Below, one piece after another: positions 8,539-15,418 of a DNA stretch of 42,060 nt; the first letter of the stretch is position 1; every line of letters starts with the position of its first letter. The notes under the pieces were generated by a model. That model was given only the letters and a program-made list of their open reading frames with translations. It was not told where the DNA came from and did no database searches. The position numbers were made by a program, and so were the translations under genes. The DNA comes from Actinomycetes bacterium (GTDB lineage: Bacteria > Actinomycetota > Actinomycetes > Propionibacteriales > Nocardioidaceae), in contig JAEWXC010000085.1 in assembly GCA_023396115.1 (NCBI GenBank), forward strand, positions 1-42,060, written 5' to 3'.

Positions 8539-8573
8539 GGTGTGACCCGCGCCACAGGCGTGCTCACACCGTA
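8539..8573 (-). promoter_or_regulatory. bkd operon promoter with flanking inverted repeat
   Basis: A perfect 7-bp inverted repeat GGTGTGA (8539-8545) / TCACACC (8564-8570) is separated by 18 bp. The second arm overlaps a candidate minus-strand -10 box TACGGT (8568-8573). The arms are about 2.4 helical turns apart, centre to centre. This could be an operator controlling bkdABC. The binding protein is unknown. Confidence 0.4.
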
Positions 8574-8632
8574 CCGGGGAGGGTCCGGGCGAGAAAGTTG
8601 GCGCCTGTCCCGGGGGGCCTGCGGGTGCGCCG

Positions 8633-8828
8633 ACCTCCCCCGTTGCGCGACGCCGACCTCCCCCCCTTCCGCGACGCCGACCGGGCACTTTCGCGAAGTC
8701 GGCCGGGCACTTGTGCGACGCCCACCGGGCACTTGAGTGGCGCCCACCGGGCACTTACGTGACGCCCACCGGGCACTTGCGTGGCGCCCACCGGGCACTT
8801 ACGTGACGCCGACCGGGCACTTGTGCGG
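8633..8828 (+). repeat. Family-A tandem repeat array A2 (7 units plus 2 variants)
   Basis: Core ACCGGGCACTT (GCCGGG in one) begins at 8680, 8702, 8724, 8746, 8768, 8790 and 8812, exactly 22 bp apart. Two variant units precede it in which GGGCACTT is replaced by a C-rich ACCTCCCCC...TT. The array lies between the CDF stop and the bkdA leader. It is the only array pointing against its flanking genes, which are both on the minus strand. Confidence 0.92.
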
Positions 8829-8836
8829 CCAGGGCG

Positions 8837-9763
8837 TCAGTCGCAGCCCGTCTCGCCCAGGTCCTCGTGGTGGCGATGCCCCACCGGCTCGACCTGGAAG
8901 GTGGCGTGCGCGATCCCGAAGTCGTCGGCCACGCACCGGGACAACGCGTCCAGGACCGGTCCGGGCCCGCGTGCGGCGAGCACCTCGTCGGTGACGGACA
9001 CGTGCACCGAGAGGCTGGCCATGCCGCTGGTGATGGTCCAGGCGTGCAGGTCGTGCACGTCGACGACGCCGTCCACCTCGGACAGGTGGCGGTGCACCTC
9101 GTCCAGGTCCAGCCCGGCGGGCGCGACCTCGAGCAGCACCGCTCCGGCGTCGCGCAGCAGGCTCACCGAGCGGGGCAGGATCAGCACCGCGATGGCCAAT
9201 GTGGCGAGGGCGTCGGCCCGGAGGAACCCGGTCGTGGCGATCACGACCGCCGCCACGATGGCGAACAACGAGCCGAGGGTGTCGGTGAGCACCTCGAGGA
9301 ACGCACCCCGGATGTTGAGGGAGCTGCGGTCGGCGCGCATCAGCACCGTCAACGACAAGGCGTTGGCGGCGAGTCCGACCAGCGCAAAGCCGAGCATCCC
9401 GACCCCGTGCACCTCGGTGGGCTCAATCAGGCGGCGCAGCGCGGTCCAGCCGAGCACCCCACACACCCCCAGCAGCACGACGGCGTTGACCACGGCGCCG
9501 AGGATCTCCGCGCGGTGCAGGCCGAAGGTGGCGCGGCCCCGCACCGGCCGGCTCGCCACCCACGAGGCGGACAGGGCGATCACCACCGCCGAGGCGTCGG
9601 TGGCCATGTGGCCGGCATCGGCCAGCAGCGCCAACGACCCGGTCCACCAGGCGCCCACGACCTGGACGACGAGGGCGGTGACGGTGATCGCCAGCACCTT
9701 GGCCAGACGGGACCGGTCCGCGGCCCGGCCGGCGGCATGTCCGTGACCGTGTCCGTGTCCCAT
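8837..9763 (-). CDS. Cation diffusion facilitator (CzcD-type) metal exporter
   Basis: 308 residues. A His-rich start (GHGHGHGH) is followed by six predicted membrane helices. Helix 2 carries the metal-site motif HMATD in LLADAGHMATDA. Helix 5 has FLEVLTDTLGS, an E-x-x-x-D variant of the H-x-x-x-D motif that I recall in CzcD-like members. The cytoplasmic C-terminal domain has VDVHDLHAWTITSG and ends with a His-rich HRHHED tail. It should export Zn, Cd or Co using the proton gradient. It starts 10 bp after the ArsR/SmtB gene, so the two form a sensor-exporter operon. The metal is not decided by sequence alone. Confidence 0.9.
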   Translation of the reverse strand: MGHGHGHGHAAGRAADRSRLAKVLAITVTALVVQVVGAWWTGSLALLADAGHMATDASAVVIALSASWVASRPVRGRATFGLHRAEILGAVVNAVVLLGVCGVLGWTALRRLIEPTEVHGVGMLGFALVGLAANALSLTVLMRADRSSLNIRGAFLEVLTDTLGSLFAIVAAVVIATTGFLRADALATLAIAVLILPRSVSLLRDAGAVLLEVAPAGLDLDEVHRHLSEVDGVVDVHDLHAWTITSGMASLSVHVSVTDEVLAARGPGPVLDALSRCVADDFGIAHATFQVEPVGHRHHEDLGETGCD

Positions 9764-9773
9764 GCGCTCCCCC

Positions 9774-10109
9774 TCAGTCGTGGGCGTGGCTGAGCGGGTC
9801 GCCGACGGCGTGCTCGGCCTGGTGGACGGCGGTGGAGATCAGCTCGAGGGCGTGGTCGTTGGCCAGCCGGTAGAAGATGCGCGCGCCGTCCTGCCGGGTG
9901 CTGACCAGGCGACTCATCCGCAGCTTGGCCAGGTGCTGCGACACCGCCGCTTGGGACTTGCCCACCTGCTGGGCGATGTCGCCGACCGAACGCTCGCCCA
10001 CGGCCAGCGCGATCACGATCCGCAGCCGGGTCGGGTCCGCGAGCAGCGAGAAGATCTCGGCACAGACCGCGACCCGGGACTCGTCCAACCCCCGCACATT
10101 TTCGTACAT
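9774..10109 (-). CDS. ArsR/SmtB-family metal-sensing repressor
   Basis: 111 residues with a winged helix: LLADPTRLRIVIALAVGE, then SVGDIAQQVGKSQAAVSQHL as the recognition helix, then the wing TRQDGARIFYRL. Helix 5 (NDHALELISTAVHQAEHAV) and the tail SHAHD are rich in His, Asp and Glu, as in alpha-5 zinc sites of the CzrA/SmtB type. The open frame extends upstream through repeat array A3, but ATG 10107-10109 is chosen because the extension is repeat-derived. The start codon lies within a perfect palindrome, which predicts autorepression. It leads the operon with the CDF exporter. Confidence 0.9.
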   Translation of the reverse strand: MYENVRGLDESRVAVCAEIFSLLADPTRLRIVIALAVGERSVGDIAQQVGKSQAAVSQHLAKLRMSRLVSTRQDGARIFYRLANDHALELISTAVHQAEHAVGDPLSHAHD

Positions 10110-10114
10110 ACGAA
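10101..10114. promoter_or_regulatory. ArsR/SmtB operator palindrome over the start codon
   Basis: TTCGTA-CA-TACGAA is a perfect 6-2-6 palindrome that covers the ATG of the ArsR-type gene. AATCAT, a weak -10 box, sits 6 nt upstream of the ATG. Size and AT content suit an ArsR/SmtB site placed to block transcription start. Confidence 0.6.
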
Positions 10115-10135
10115 TATGATTGCACGCCGATGTGT

Positions 10136-10373
10136 TGTTGTCACGGAACTGCCCGGTCGACGCCACGGAACTGCCCGGTCGGCGCGGAAGTGCCCGGTCG
10201 GCGCCACGCAAGTGCCCGGTCGGCGCCACGCAAGTGCCCGGTCAGCGCGGAAGTGCCCGGTCGGCGCCACGGAAGCGCCCGGTCAGCGCCACGCAAGTGC
10301 CCGGTCGGCACCACGCAAGTGCCCGGTCAGCACCACGCAACTGCCCGGTCAGCGCCGCACAGGTGCCCGGTCA
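10136..10373 (-). repeat. Family-A tandem repeat array A3 (11 units)
   Basis: On the plus strand GCCCGGT occurs at 10151, 10173, 10192, 10214, 10236, 10255, 10277, 10299, 10321, 10343 and 10365. Spacings are 22 bp except two of 19, so two units have lost exactly 3 bp. The array begins at the stop codon of the DHA2 transporter (TGACCGGGCAC) and points in its direction. No gene is seen inside. Confidence 0.93.
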
Positions 10374-11897
10374 GCGGCGGGGCAGCAACCGAGCCGCGAG
10401 CACGGCGATGGCGACGCTCAGCGCGGCACCGACCCCGGCGATGAGCAGCACCCCGTGGTCGAAGGCCGTGAACGCGGAGGCCAGCAGGTCGGCCGCCTGC
10501 CCGGCGGGCAACTGCGTGGCCACCTCGACCGCGCCACCCAGGGTCGCCCGGGCCGACTCGGCCAGGTCAGCCGAGACCCCGGCGGGCACCTCGAGCCCGG
10601 TCCGGTAGGCGACGTTGAGCAGCGTCCCGAGCACCGCGGTGCCCAGCACGGCGCCGACCTCGTAGGCCGTCTCGGAGACCGCCGAGGCGGCACCGGCCTT
10701 CCCAGGCGGGACGGCCGAGAGGGCCAGGTCGTTGCTGATCGTCTCGGCCATGCCGACCCCGGCGGAGAGCAGCATGAAGCCGACCAGCAGGGCCGCCAGG
10801 GCCGCGCCGGACCCACCGAGTGCGACCACGGCGTAGCCGACCGCGTTGAGCAGCAGACCTGCCACGACCACCTTGGCCGGACCCACCCGGCGCACCAGCG
10901 GCACGGCCAGCAGCCCGAAGATCACCGTGAGCACCAGGCCGGGCAGCATCAGCACGGCGGCGCGCATCGGCGAGTAGCCAGCCACCAGCTGCACGTGCTG
11001 GGACATGAAGTAGATGAAGCCCACGATCGCGAAGACGCTGACCAGGTTCACCACGAGGGCGCCGGAGAAGACCTTGTTGCGGAACAACCGGACGTCCAGC
11101 ATCGGGTGGGCCGAGTCGAGCATCCGGCGCACGAACCCGATGCCGGCCAGGACGCCCACCACGGCAGCACCGAGCGTGACGGCCAGGGCTCCACCCGAGC
11201 CGGCCGACTTCACCGCGAAGACGGCAGCACCGAGCGCGACCGTGACCATGGCGATGCCGAGCAGGTCGACCGGGCCCGGGTCGGGGTCCGCGGACTCGGG
11301 CAGCAGTACCGGGCCGAGCACGAGCAGCGGCAGCAGCACCGGGACGGCGAGCAGGAAGATCGAGCCCCACGAGTAGTGCTCGAGCAGCCAGCCGCCGGCC
11401 AGCGGGCCGAGTGCGGCGCCACCGGAGAAGCCGGCGGCCCAGATCGCGATGGCGCGCTGGCGCTCGGCGGCGTCGGTGAAGATGTTGCGGATCAGCGAGA
11501 GCGTGGCGGGCATGAGCATCGCGCCGAAGAAGCCCAGGGCGGCGCGGGCCACGACGAGGCTGCCGGCGTCGGGTGCGAAGGCCGCGGCCACGGAGACGAG
11601 GGCGAAGCCGGTCCCGCCGATGAGCAGGATCCGACGCCGTCCGATCCGGTCGCCCCACGAACCCATCGCGACCAGCAGCGCCGCGAGCACCAGCGGATAG
11701 ACGTCGATGATCCACAGCAGCTGGTTGGCGCTCGGGGCGAGGTCGCGGGCCAGGGACGGCACGGCGAAGCTCAGGGCGGTGTTGTCCACCGAGACCAGCA
11801 GCACCGGGAACATCAGCACCGCCAGCGCCGCCCATCGTCGCGCCGGGGACCCCTGGAGGGTCTGCGGCGTGCTGGGGCGGAGCTGGAGCATGGTCAT
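10371..11897 (-). CDS. DHA2-type MFS drug exporter (14-TM)
   Basis: 508 residues with about 14 hydrophobic helices. Motifs are typical of the DHA2 (EmrB/QacA/SmvA) branch: SVDNTALSFAVPSLARDL in helix 1, LLWIIDVYPLVLAALL, then the loop motif GSWGDRIGRRRILLIGG, and the helix-5 motif GGAALGPLAGGWLLEHYSWG. These proteins expel cationic drugs or dyes by proton antiport. Its promoter carries a strong TetR-type palindrome, so it is probably drug-inducible. The -10 TATAGT sits 7 nt before the first ATG; a second ATG two codons in is possible. Its stop codon is the first base triplet of array A3. Confidence 0.9.
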   Translation of the reverse strand: MTMLQLRPSTPQTLQGSPARRWAALAVLMFPVLLVSVDNTALSFAVPSLARDLAPSANQLLWIIDVYPLVLAALLVAMGSWGDRIGRRRILLIGGTGFALVSVAAAFAPDAGSLVVARAALGFFGAMLMPATLSLIRNIFTDAAERQRAIAIWAAGFSGGAALGPLAGGWLLEHYSWGSIFLLAVPVLLPLLVLGPVLLPESADPDPGPVDLLGIAMVTVALGAAVFAVKSAGSGGALAVTLGAAVVGVLAGIGFVRRMLDSAHPMLDVRLFRNKVFSGALVVNLVSVFAIVGFIYFMSQHVQLVAGYSPMRAAVLMLPGLVLTVIFGLLAVPLVRRVGPAKVVVAGLLLNAVGYAVVALGGSGAALAALLVGFMLLSAGVGMAETISNDLALSAVPPGKAGAASAVSETAYEVGAVLGTAVLGTLLNVAYRTGLEVPAGVSADLAESARATLGGAVEVATQLPAGQAADLLASAFTAFDHGVLLIAGVGAALSVAIAVLAARLLPRR

Positions 11898-11902
11898 GCC
11901 TA

Positions 11903-11930
11903 TAACTATACCGTCCAGACGGTTTAGTTA
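11903..11930. promoter_or_regulatory. TetR-type operator overlapping the exporter promoter
   Basis: A 28-bp palindrome with arms TAACTATACCGTCC and AGACGGTTTAGTTA; 12 of 14 positions pair. The minus-strand -10 box TATAGT (11905-11910) lies wholly inside it. This is the geometry of QacR/TetR-type control of a drug exporter. The nearest TetR gene is at 13100, two genes away, and is the likely binder. Confidence 0.75.
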
Positions 11931-12077
11931 CGAGTTCTTTTCGAGGCGACCTGCGCCATGTGTCGACCGGTCGGAGCCGACACCCTCCCCCACGCCTGCG
12001 AACACCCCGCCGTCACGCCTCCCGGCGCCGCGGCCGTAGGTTGGCCGCCCGGACCCGAGAGCACCGCAGGAGGCCAC

Positions 12078-13082
12078 GTGCAACCCGTCGCCGACCCCAC
12101 CGATCTCGCCGAGACCTACGCCTCCGCCGTGGTCGAGATGGCGGATTCTCCCGCCTACGCCCACTGGGCCGGGGCCGTCGCGCGCGACGAGGAGCTGCTC
12201 ACCCTGATCGCAGGCTGGCCGGTCCGGCTGCAGCAGCCCAACCTGGTCTTCGCCGCGGTGCGCTGGCACCACCCGGACCTGGTGCACGCCGACGACCCGC
12301 TGCCGGGCCTGCGCCGGGTGCTGCTCGGACCGGGGGCCGCCGCTGTCCGCGACACCGCCGAGCAGCGCGCCACCCAGACCAACGAGGTCCGCCGACTGGC
12401 CTCCCTGGTGCCCGCCCTGGGGCTGCTGCCCGCCGAACCGCTGGCCCTGGTCGAGCTGGGCTCGAGTGCCGGGTTGTGCCTGTTCCCCGACGCCTACGAC
12501 TACCGCTGGGAGGGTCCGGACGGCACCGTCGAGCTCGCCGGCTCCGGGGGTCCGGTGCTCACCGCGACCACCACCGGTCCGGTGCCCGTGCCCACCCGGC
12601 ACCCGGTGGTCGCGCGCCGCACCGGCATCGACCTGGCCCCCGTCGACCTGACCGACCCGGATGCGGTCGCCTGGCTGGAGAACCTGGTCTGGCCGGGGCA
12701 AGACGACCGTCTGGCCCGGCTGCGCGACGGCATCGCGGTGACCCGTCGGGAGCCGCCGACCACGCTGGCCGGGGACATGCTGGAGCGGCTCGACGAGGCC
12801 CTGGCCCTGGCCGAGGCGTCCAGTGCGAGGCCGGTGGTCCAGCACAGCGCCGCGGTCGCCTACCTCGACGCCGCCGCCCGACGCCGGCTGGTCACCCGGC
12901 TCGGCGAGCTGGTGCGCTCCGGCCGATGTCACTGGCTGGCCCTGGAAGGCCCCCGCGTGCTCGACCTCCCCGACGTCGCCGGCCTCACCCCGCCACCCGA
13001 CCACGGCTTCGTGCTCTCGCTCGACGGCCGGGCCCTGGCCTGGGCGCACGGGCACGGCGCCCGACTGGCCTGGCGGGGGTAG
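12078..13082 (+). CDS. DUF2332 domain-containing protein
   Basis: 334 residues from GTG 12078, with AGGAGG at 12068-12073 as ribosome site and a TAGGTT -10 box at 12037-12042. The DUF2332 family is recognised by the central LALVELGSSAGLCLFPDAYDY segment, which resembles a nucleotide- or SAM-binding glycine loop, and by HSAAVAYLDAAARRRL and the late WLALEGP. Family function is unsettled; the ELGSSAG motif hints at a methyltransferase-like fold. An upstream in-frame GTG/ATG region lacks a ribosome site. It ends 17 bp before a TetR gene. Confidence 0.85.
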   Translation: MQPVADPTDLAETYASAVVEMADSPAYAHWAGAVARDEELLTLIAGWPVRLQQPNLVFAAVRWHHPDLVHADDPLPGLRRVLLGPGAAAVRDTAEQRATQTNEVRRLASLVPALGLLPAEPLALVELGSSAGLCLFPDAYDYRWEGPDGTVELAGSGGPVLTATTTGPVPVPTRHPVVARRTGIDLAPVDLTDPDAVAWLENLVWPGQDDRLARLRDGIAVTRREPPTTLAGDMLERLDEALALAEASSARPVVQHSAAVAYLDAAARRRLVTRLGELVRSGRCHWLALEGPRVLDLPDVAGLTPPPDHGFVLSLDGRALAWAHGHGARLAWRG

Positions 13083-13099
13083 CGACTATCCTCGCGGCC

Positions 13100-13639
13100 A
13101 TGGCCCGACCACCCAAGGCACGCGAGAAGGTGCTGCGCGCCTACATCTCGCTGCTGTGCTCCGAGGGCGAACGGGCCGCGACGATGGACGCGGTGGCCGC
13201 ACGTGCCGGGGTCTCCAAGGGCGGGCTGCTCTACCACTTCGGCAGCAAGGACGCCCTGGCCGAGGCGGTGCTCGCCCGCTTCGACGAGGTCACCTCCGCC
13301 GACCTGGCCGAGATGGCGCAGGCTCCCGAGGGACCGGCTCAGCACTTCGTCCGGACCAGTTGGGTGACCGACGCCCCGCTGGACAGCACCTACCAGGCGG
13401 TGCTGCGCCTGGCCCAGTCGGGACACGAGCCCGCCGTGGCCACCCTGGAGACGGTGCACGAGGCGTGGCTGGCGATGATCCGCGAGGAGGTCGGCGACTC
13501 CGGCGCCGCGGAGACGATCATGCTGATCGGCGAGGGGCTCTACCACCAGGCAGCGATGCCCGGCGGGTGGTCGCGCACGACGTTCGCCAACAACCTGGCC
13601 AAGCTCCAGGAGCAGGTCGAGGTGCTGAAGCGGGGCTGA
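13100..13639 (+). CDS. TetR-family transcriptional regulator
   Basis: 179 residues. The DNA-binding part reads ATMDAVAARAGVSKGGLLYH, followed by FGSKDALAEAVLARF, the standard TetR helix-turn-helix. The remainder is a helical ligand domain. ATG 13100 has TATCCT 7 nt upstream, so it is probably transcribed separately from the DUF2332 gene and leaderless. It is the closest candidate to act on the 28-bp operator at 11903-11930. It ends in a hairpin shared with the convergent gene. Confidence 0.88.
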   Translation: MARPPKAREKVLRAYISLLCSEGERAATMDAVAARAGVSKGGLLYHFGSKDALAEAVLARFDEVTSADLAEMAQAPEGPAQHFVRTSWVTDAPLDSTYQAVLRLAQSGHEPAVATLETVHEAWLAMIREEVGDSGAAETIMLIGEGLYHQAAMPGGWSRTTFANNLAKLQEQVEVLKRG

Positions 13640-13670
13640 GGCTCCCGGCTCCCGGCTCCCGGCTCAGCCC
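13633..13670. terminator. Hairpin between convergent genes, stops in both arms
   Basis: GGGCTGAG (13633-13640) and CTCAGCCC (13663-13670) form a perfect 8-bp stem. The TGA of the TetR gene lies in the left arm and the TGA of the opposing gene in the right arm. The loop contains three CTCCCGG direct repeats. No U-tract follows, as is usual for high-GC actinobacteria, so its efficiency as a terminator is uncertain. Confidence 0.5.
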
Positions 13671-14662
13671 AGCCGCTCGCGCCCGTGCGCCGAGGTCCAG
13701 CCCGCCAGGTCCGGGCCCTTCGGCACGATCCGGGTCGGGTTCACGTCAGCGTGCACCACGTAGTAGTGCTGCTTGATCTGCTCGAAGTCGACGTTCTCGC
13801 CGAACCCGGGCGTCTGGAACAGGTCCCGGGCGTAGCCCCACAGGTTCGGCAGCTCGGTGAGCTTGTTCCGGTTGCACTTGAAGTGGCCGTGGTAGACCGG
13901 GTCGAACCGGACCAGCGTGGTGAACAGCCGCACGTCGGCCTCGGTGATGGCCTCGCCCATCAGGTACCGCCGGTCGGCGAGCCGCTCCTCGAGCCAGTCC
14001 AGGGCGGTCCAGAGCCGGTCGTAGGCGCCGTCGTAGGCGGCCTGGGAGCCGGCGAACCCGCACCTGTAGACGCCGTTGTTGACCTCGGTGAAGATCCGGC
14101 GCATCACCTCCTCCATCTCCTCGCGCACCTCGGCGGGCCAGAGGTCGGGGGCGTCGGGCCGGTGGTGGGCCTTCCACTCGAAGAAGAGGTCGTGGGTGAT
14201 CCAGGGGAAGTCGTTGGTGACCACAGCGCCGGTCGGCACGTCAACGATCGCCGGGACGGTGATGCCCTTGGGGTACTCGGGGTCGCGGGCGAAGTAGGCC
14301 TGCTGCAGCCGGTGGATGCCCAGGACCGGGTCGAGGCCGTCGGGGTCGAGGTCGAAGGTCCAACTGCGGGCGTCGTGGGTGGGGCCGGGGGTGCCCAGCG
14401 AGATCACGTCGCCCAGGCCGAGCAGGTCGCGCACGATGATCGCCCGGTTGGCCCACGGGCACGCCTTCGCCGCGACGAGGCGGTAGCGCCCGGGTTCGAC
14501 CGGCCACGTGGGTGCGGTGATCGCGGCGGGCTTGCGGTCGTGCCCGACCGGGTCCTGGCTGCGGCCGGGCTCGGCGGTGATCCGGTCGGGGAGGTAGGCC
14601 ATGTCCCGCTCGTACTCACGGCCCTGCTCGACGTAGCTGCCCTCAGCACTCATGCCCCACAT
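13664..14662 (-). CDS. Glutathione S-transferase-like protein, glutathionyl-hydroquinone reductase family
   Basis: 332 residues matching the Ecm4/YqjG family across its length. The thioredoxin-like N-domain holds the catalytic Cys in KACPWANRAIIVRDLLGL, and the all-helical C-domain has NNGVYRCGFAGSQAAYDGAY and DVRLFTTLVRFDPVYHGHFK. Family members reduce glutathionyl-hydroquinones. Actinobacteria use mycothiol, so the physiological thiol is likely different. GAAACT lies 6 nt before ATG 14660-14662; a second ATG three codons later is possible. It diverges from an ArsR-like regulator whose operators lie in the shared spacer. Confidence 0.85.
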   Translation of the reverse strand: MWGMSAEGSYVEQGREYERDMAYLPDRITAEPGRSQDPVGHDRKPAAITAPTWPVEPGRYRLVAAKACPWANRAIIVRDLLGLGDVISLGTPGPTHDARSWTFDLDPDGLDPVLGIHRLQQAYFARDPEYPKGITVPAIVDVPTGAVVTNDFPWITHDLFFEWKAHHRPDAPDLWPAEVREEMEEVMRRIFTEVNNGVYRCGFAGSQAAYDGAYDRLWTALDWLEERLADRRYLMGEAITEADVRLFTTLVRFDPVYHGHFKCNRNKLTELPNLWGYARDLFQTPGFGENVDFEQIKQHYYVVHADVNPTRIVPKGPDLAGWTSAHGRERLG

Positions 14663-14697
14663 GGTTCCAGTTTCAACTTACTTTCTCAACCGAAACC

Positions 14698-14727
14698 GCA
14701 AAGACCTCTTTGCAAAGAAGCCTTTGC
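14698..14727. promoter_or_regulatory. Two overlapping perfect operators upstream of the ArsR-like gene
   Basis: GCAAAG-ACCT-CTTTGC (14698-14713) and GCAAAG-AAGC-CTTTGC (14712-14727) are both perfect 6-4-6 palindromes. They share two bases and are 14 bp apart. They end 4 bp before the -10 box TACGGT (14732-14737) of the downstream regulator gene. This is a strong candidate for autoregulation and may also affect the divergent gene. Confidence 0.75.
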
Positions 14728-14743
14728 GATCTACGGTGTCGGC

Positions 14744-15418
14744 ATGAGCACCATCACTCCCGGCCCCGAGGGCCTGCGCGCACTGAGCCACCCGCTGCGG
14801 CTGCGGATCGTGGGGATGCTGCGAATCGGCGGCCCCGCGACCGCGAGCTCCCTGGCCCGGACCCTCGGACTCAACAGCGGCGCCACCAGCTACCACCTGC
14901 GCCAGCTGGCCACGCACGGGTTCATCGTCGAGGCACCCGACCTCGGCAACGGCCGGGAGCGCTGGTGGCGGGCGGCCCACGACGCCACCGAGACCTCCGC
15001 AACCTCGCGTCACGACGACCCCGAGACCGAGTTCGCCTACCTGCACGCGGTCGCCGCGACGTACACCGAGTACCTGGCCCGGGGCGCGGCGCGCTACCCG
15101 GCCCTGCCCCCGCAGTGGCAGGAGCCGAGCGCGATGTCGGACTGGGTCACCGCGATGAGCCCCCGCCAGGCCCTCGCGCTGACCACGCGGCTGCGCGGCG
15201 TGATCGAGGAGTTCATGAGCGAGGTCGACGCGGCGGAGCCGGAGGAGGGCGCGCTGCCGTTCGTCGTCAACGTCAACACCCTGGTCTGGCCCGAGGTGCC
15301 CCTCCCCGAGGTGCCGGACCCGTCGGCTCCCGAGTCGGCCTCCGAGTCGACCCCGACCCCCGGCTCGGCACCCGACTCGCTGCCGGGGTCCGCACAGCCC
15401 GGAGCGGACCCGTCATGA
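14744..15418 (+). CDS. ArsR-like winged-helix regulator
   Basis: 224 residues. An N-terminal winged helix covers about residues 8-75: LRALSHPLRLRIVGMLRIGG, SSLARTLGLNSGATSYHLRQ, then the wing region ERWWRAAHD. A helical region follows, and the tail is Pro/Ser/Glu-rich and probably disordered. The SGATSYHLRQL signature is common in actinobacterial regulators placed next to MFS exporters. ATG 14744 lies 6 nt after TACGGT, so the message is likely leaderless. It overlaps the MFS gene by 4 nt, which implies coupled expression and control of that exporter. Confidence 0.87.
   Translation: MSTITPGPEGLRALSHPLRLRIVGMLRIGGPATASSLARTLGLNSGATSYHLRQLATHGFIVEAPDLGNGRERWWRAAHDATETSATSRHDDPETEFAYLHAVAATYTEYLARGAARYPALPPQWQEPSAMSDWVTAMSPRQALALTTRLRGVIEEFMSEVDAAEPEEGALPFVVNVNTLVWPEVPLPEVPDPSAPESASESTPTPGSAPDSLPGSAQPGADPS

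Noticed and set aside
8680..8828. CRISPR array
   Set aside because: Units are 22 bp back to back with only 4-5 variable bases; there are no unique spacers and no cas genes.
9300..9340. E-x-x-x-D in the CDF metal site as a defect
   Set aside because: I recall this substitution in CzcD-type exporters, so it is probably normal for the subgroup.
10110..10229. N-terminal extension of the ArsR/SmtB gene
   Set aside because: It translates array A3; the winged-helix protein needs no such part and the operator lies at 10101-10114.
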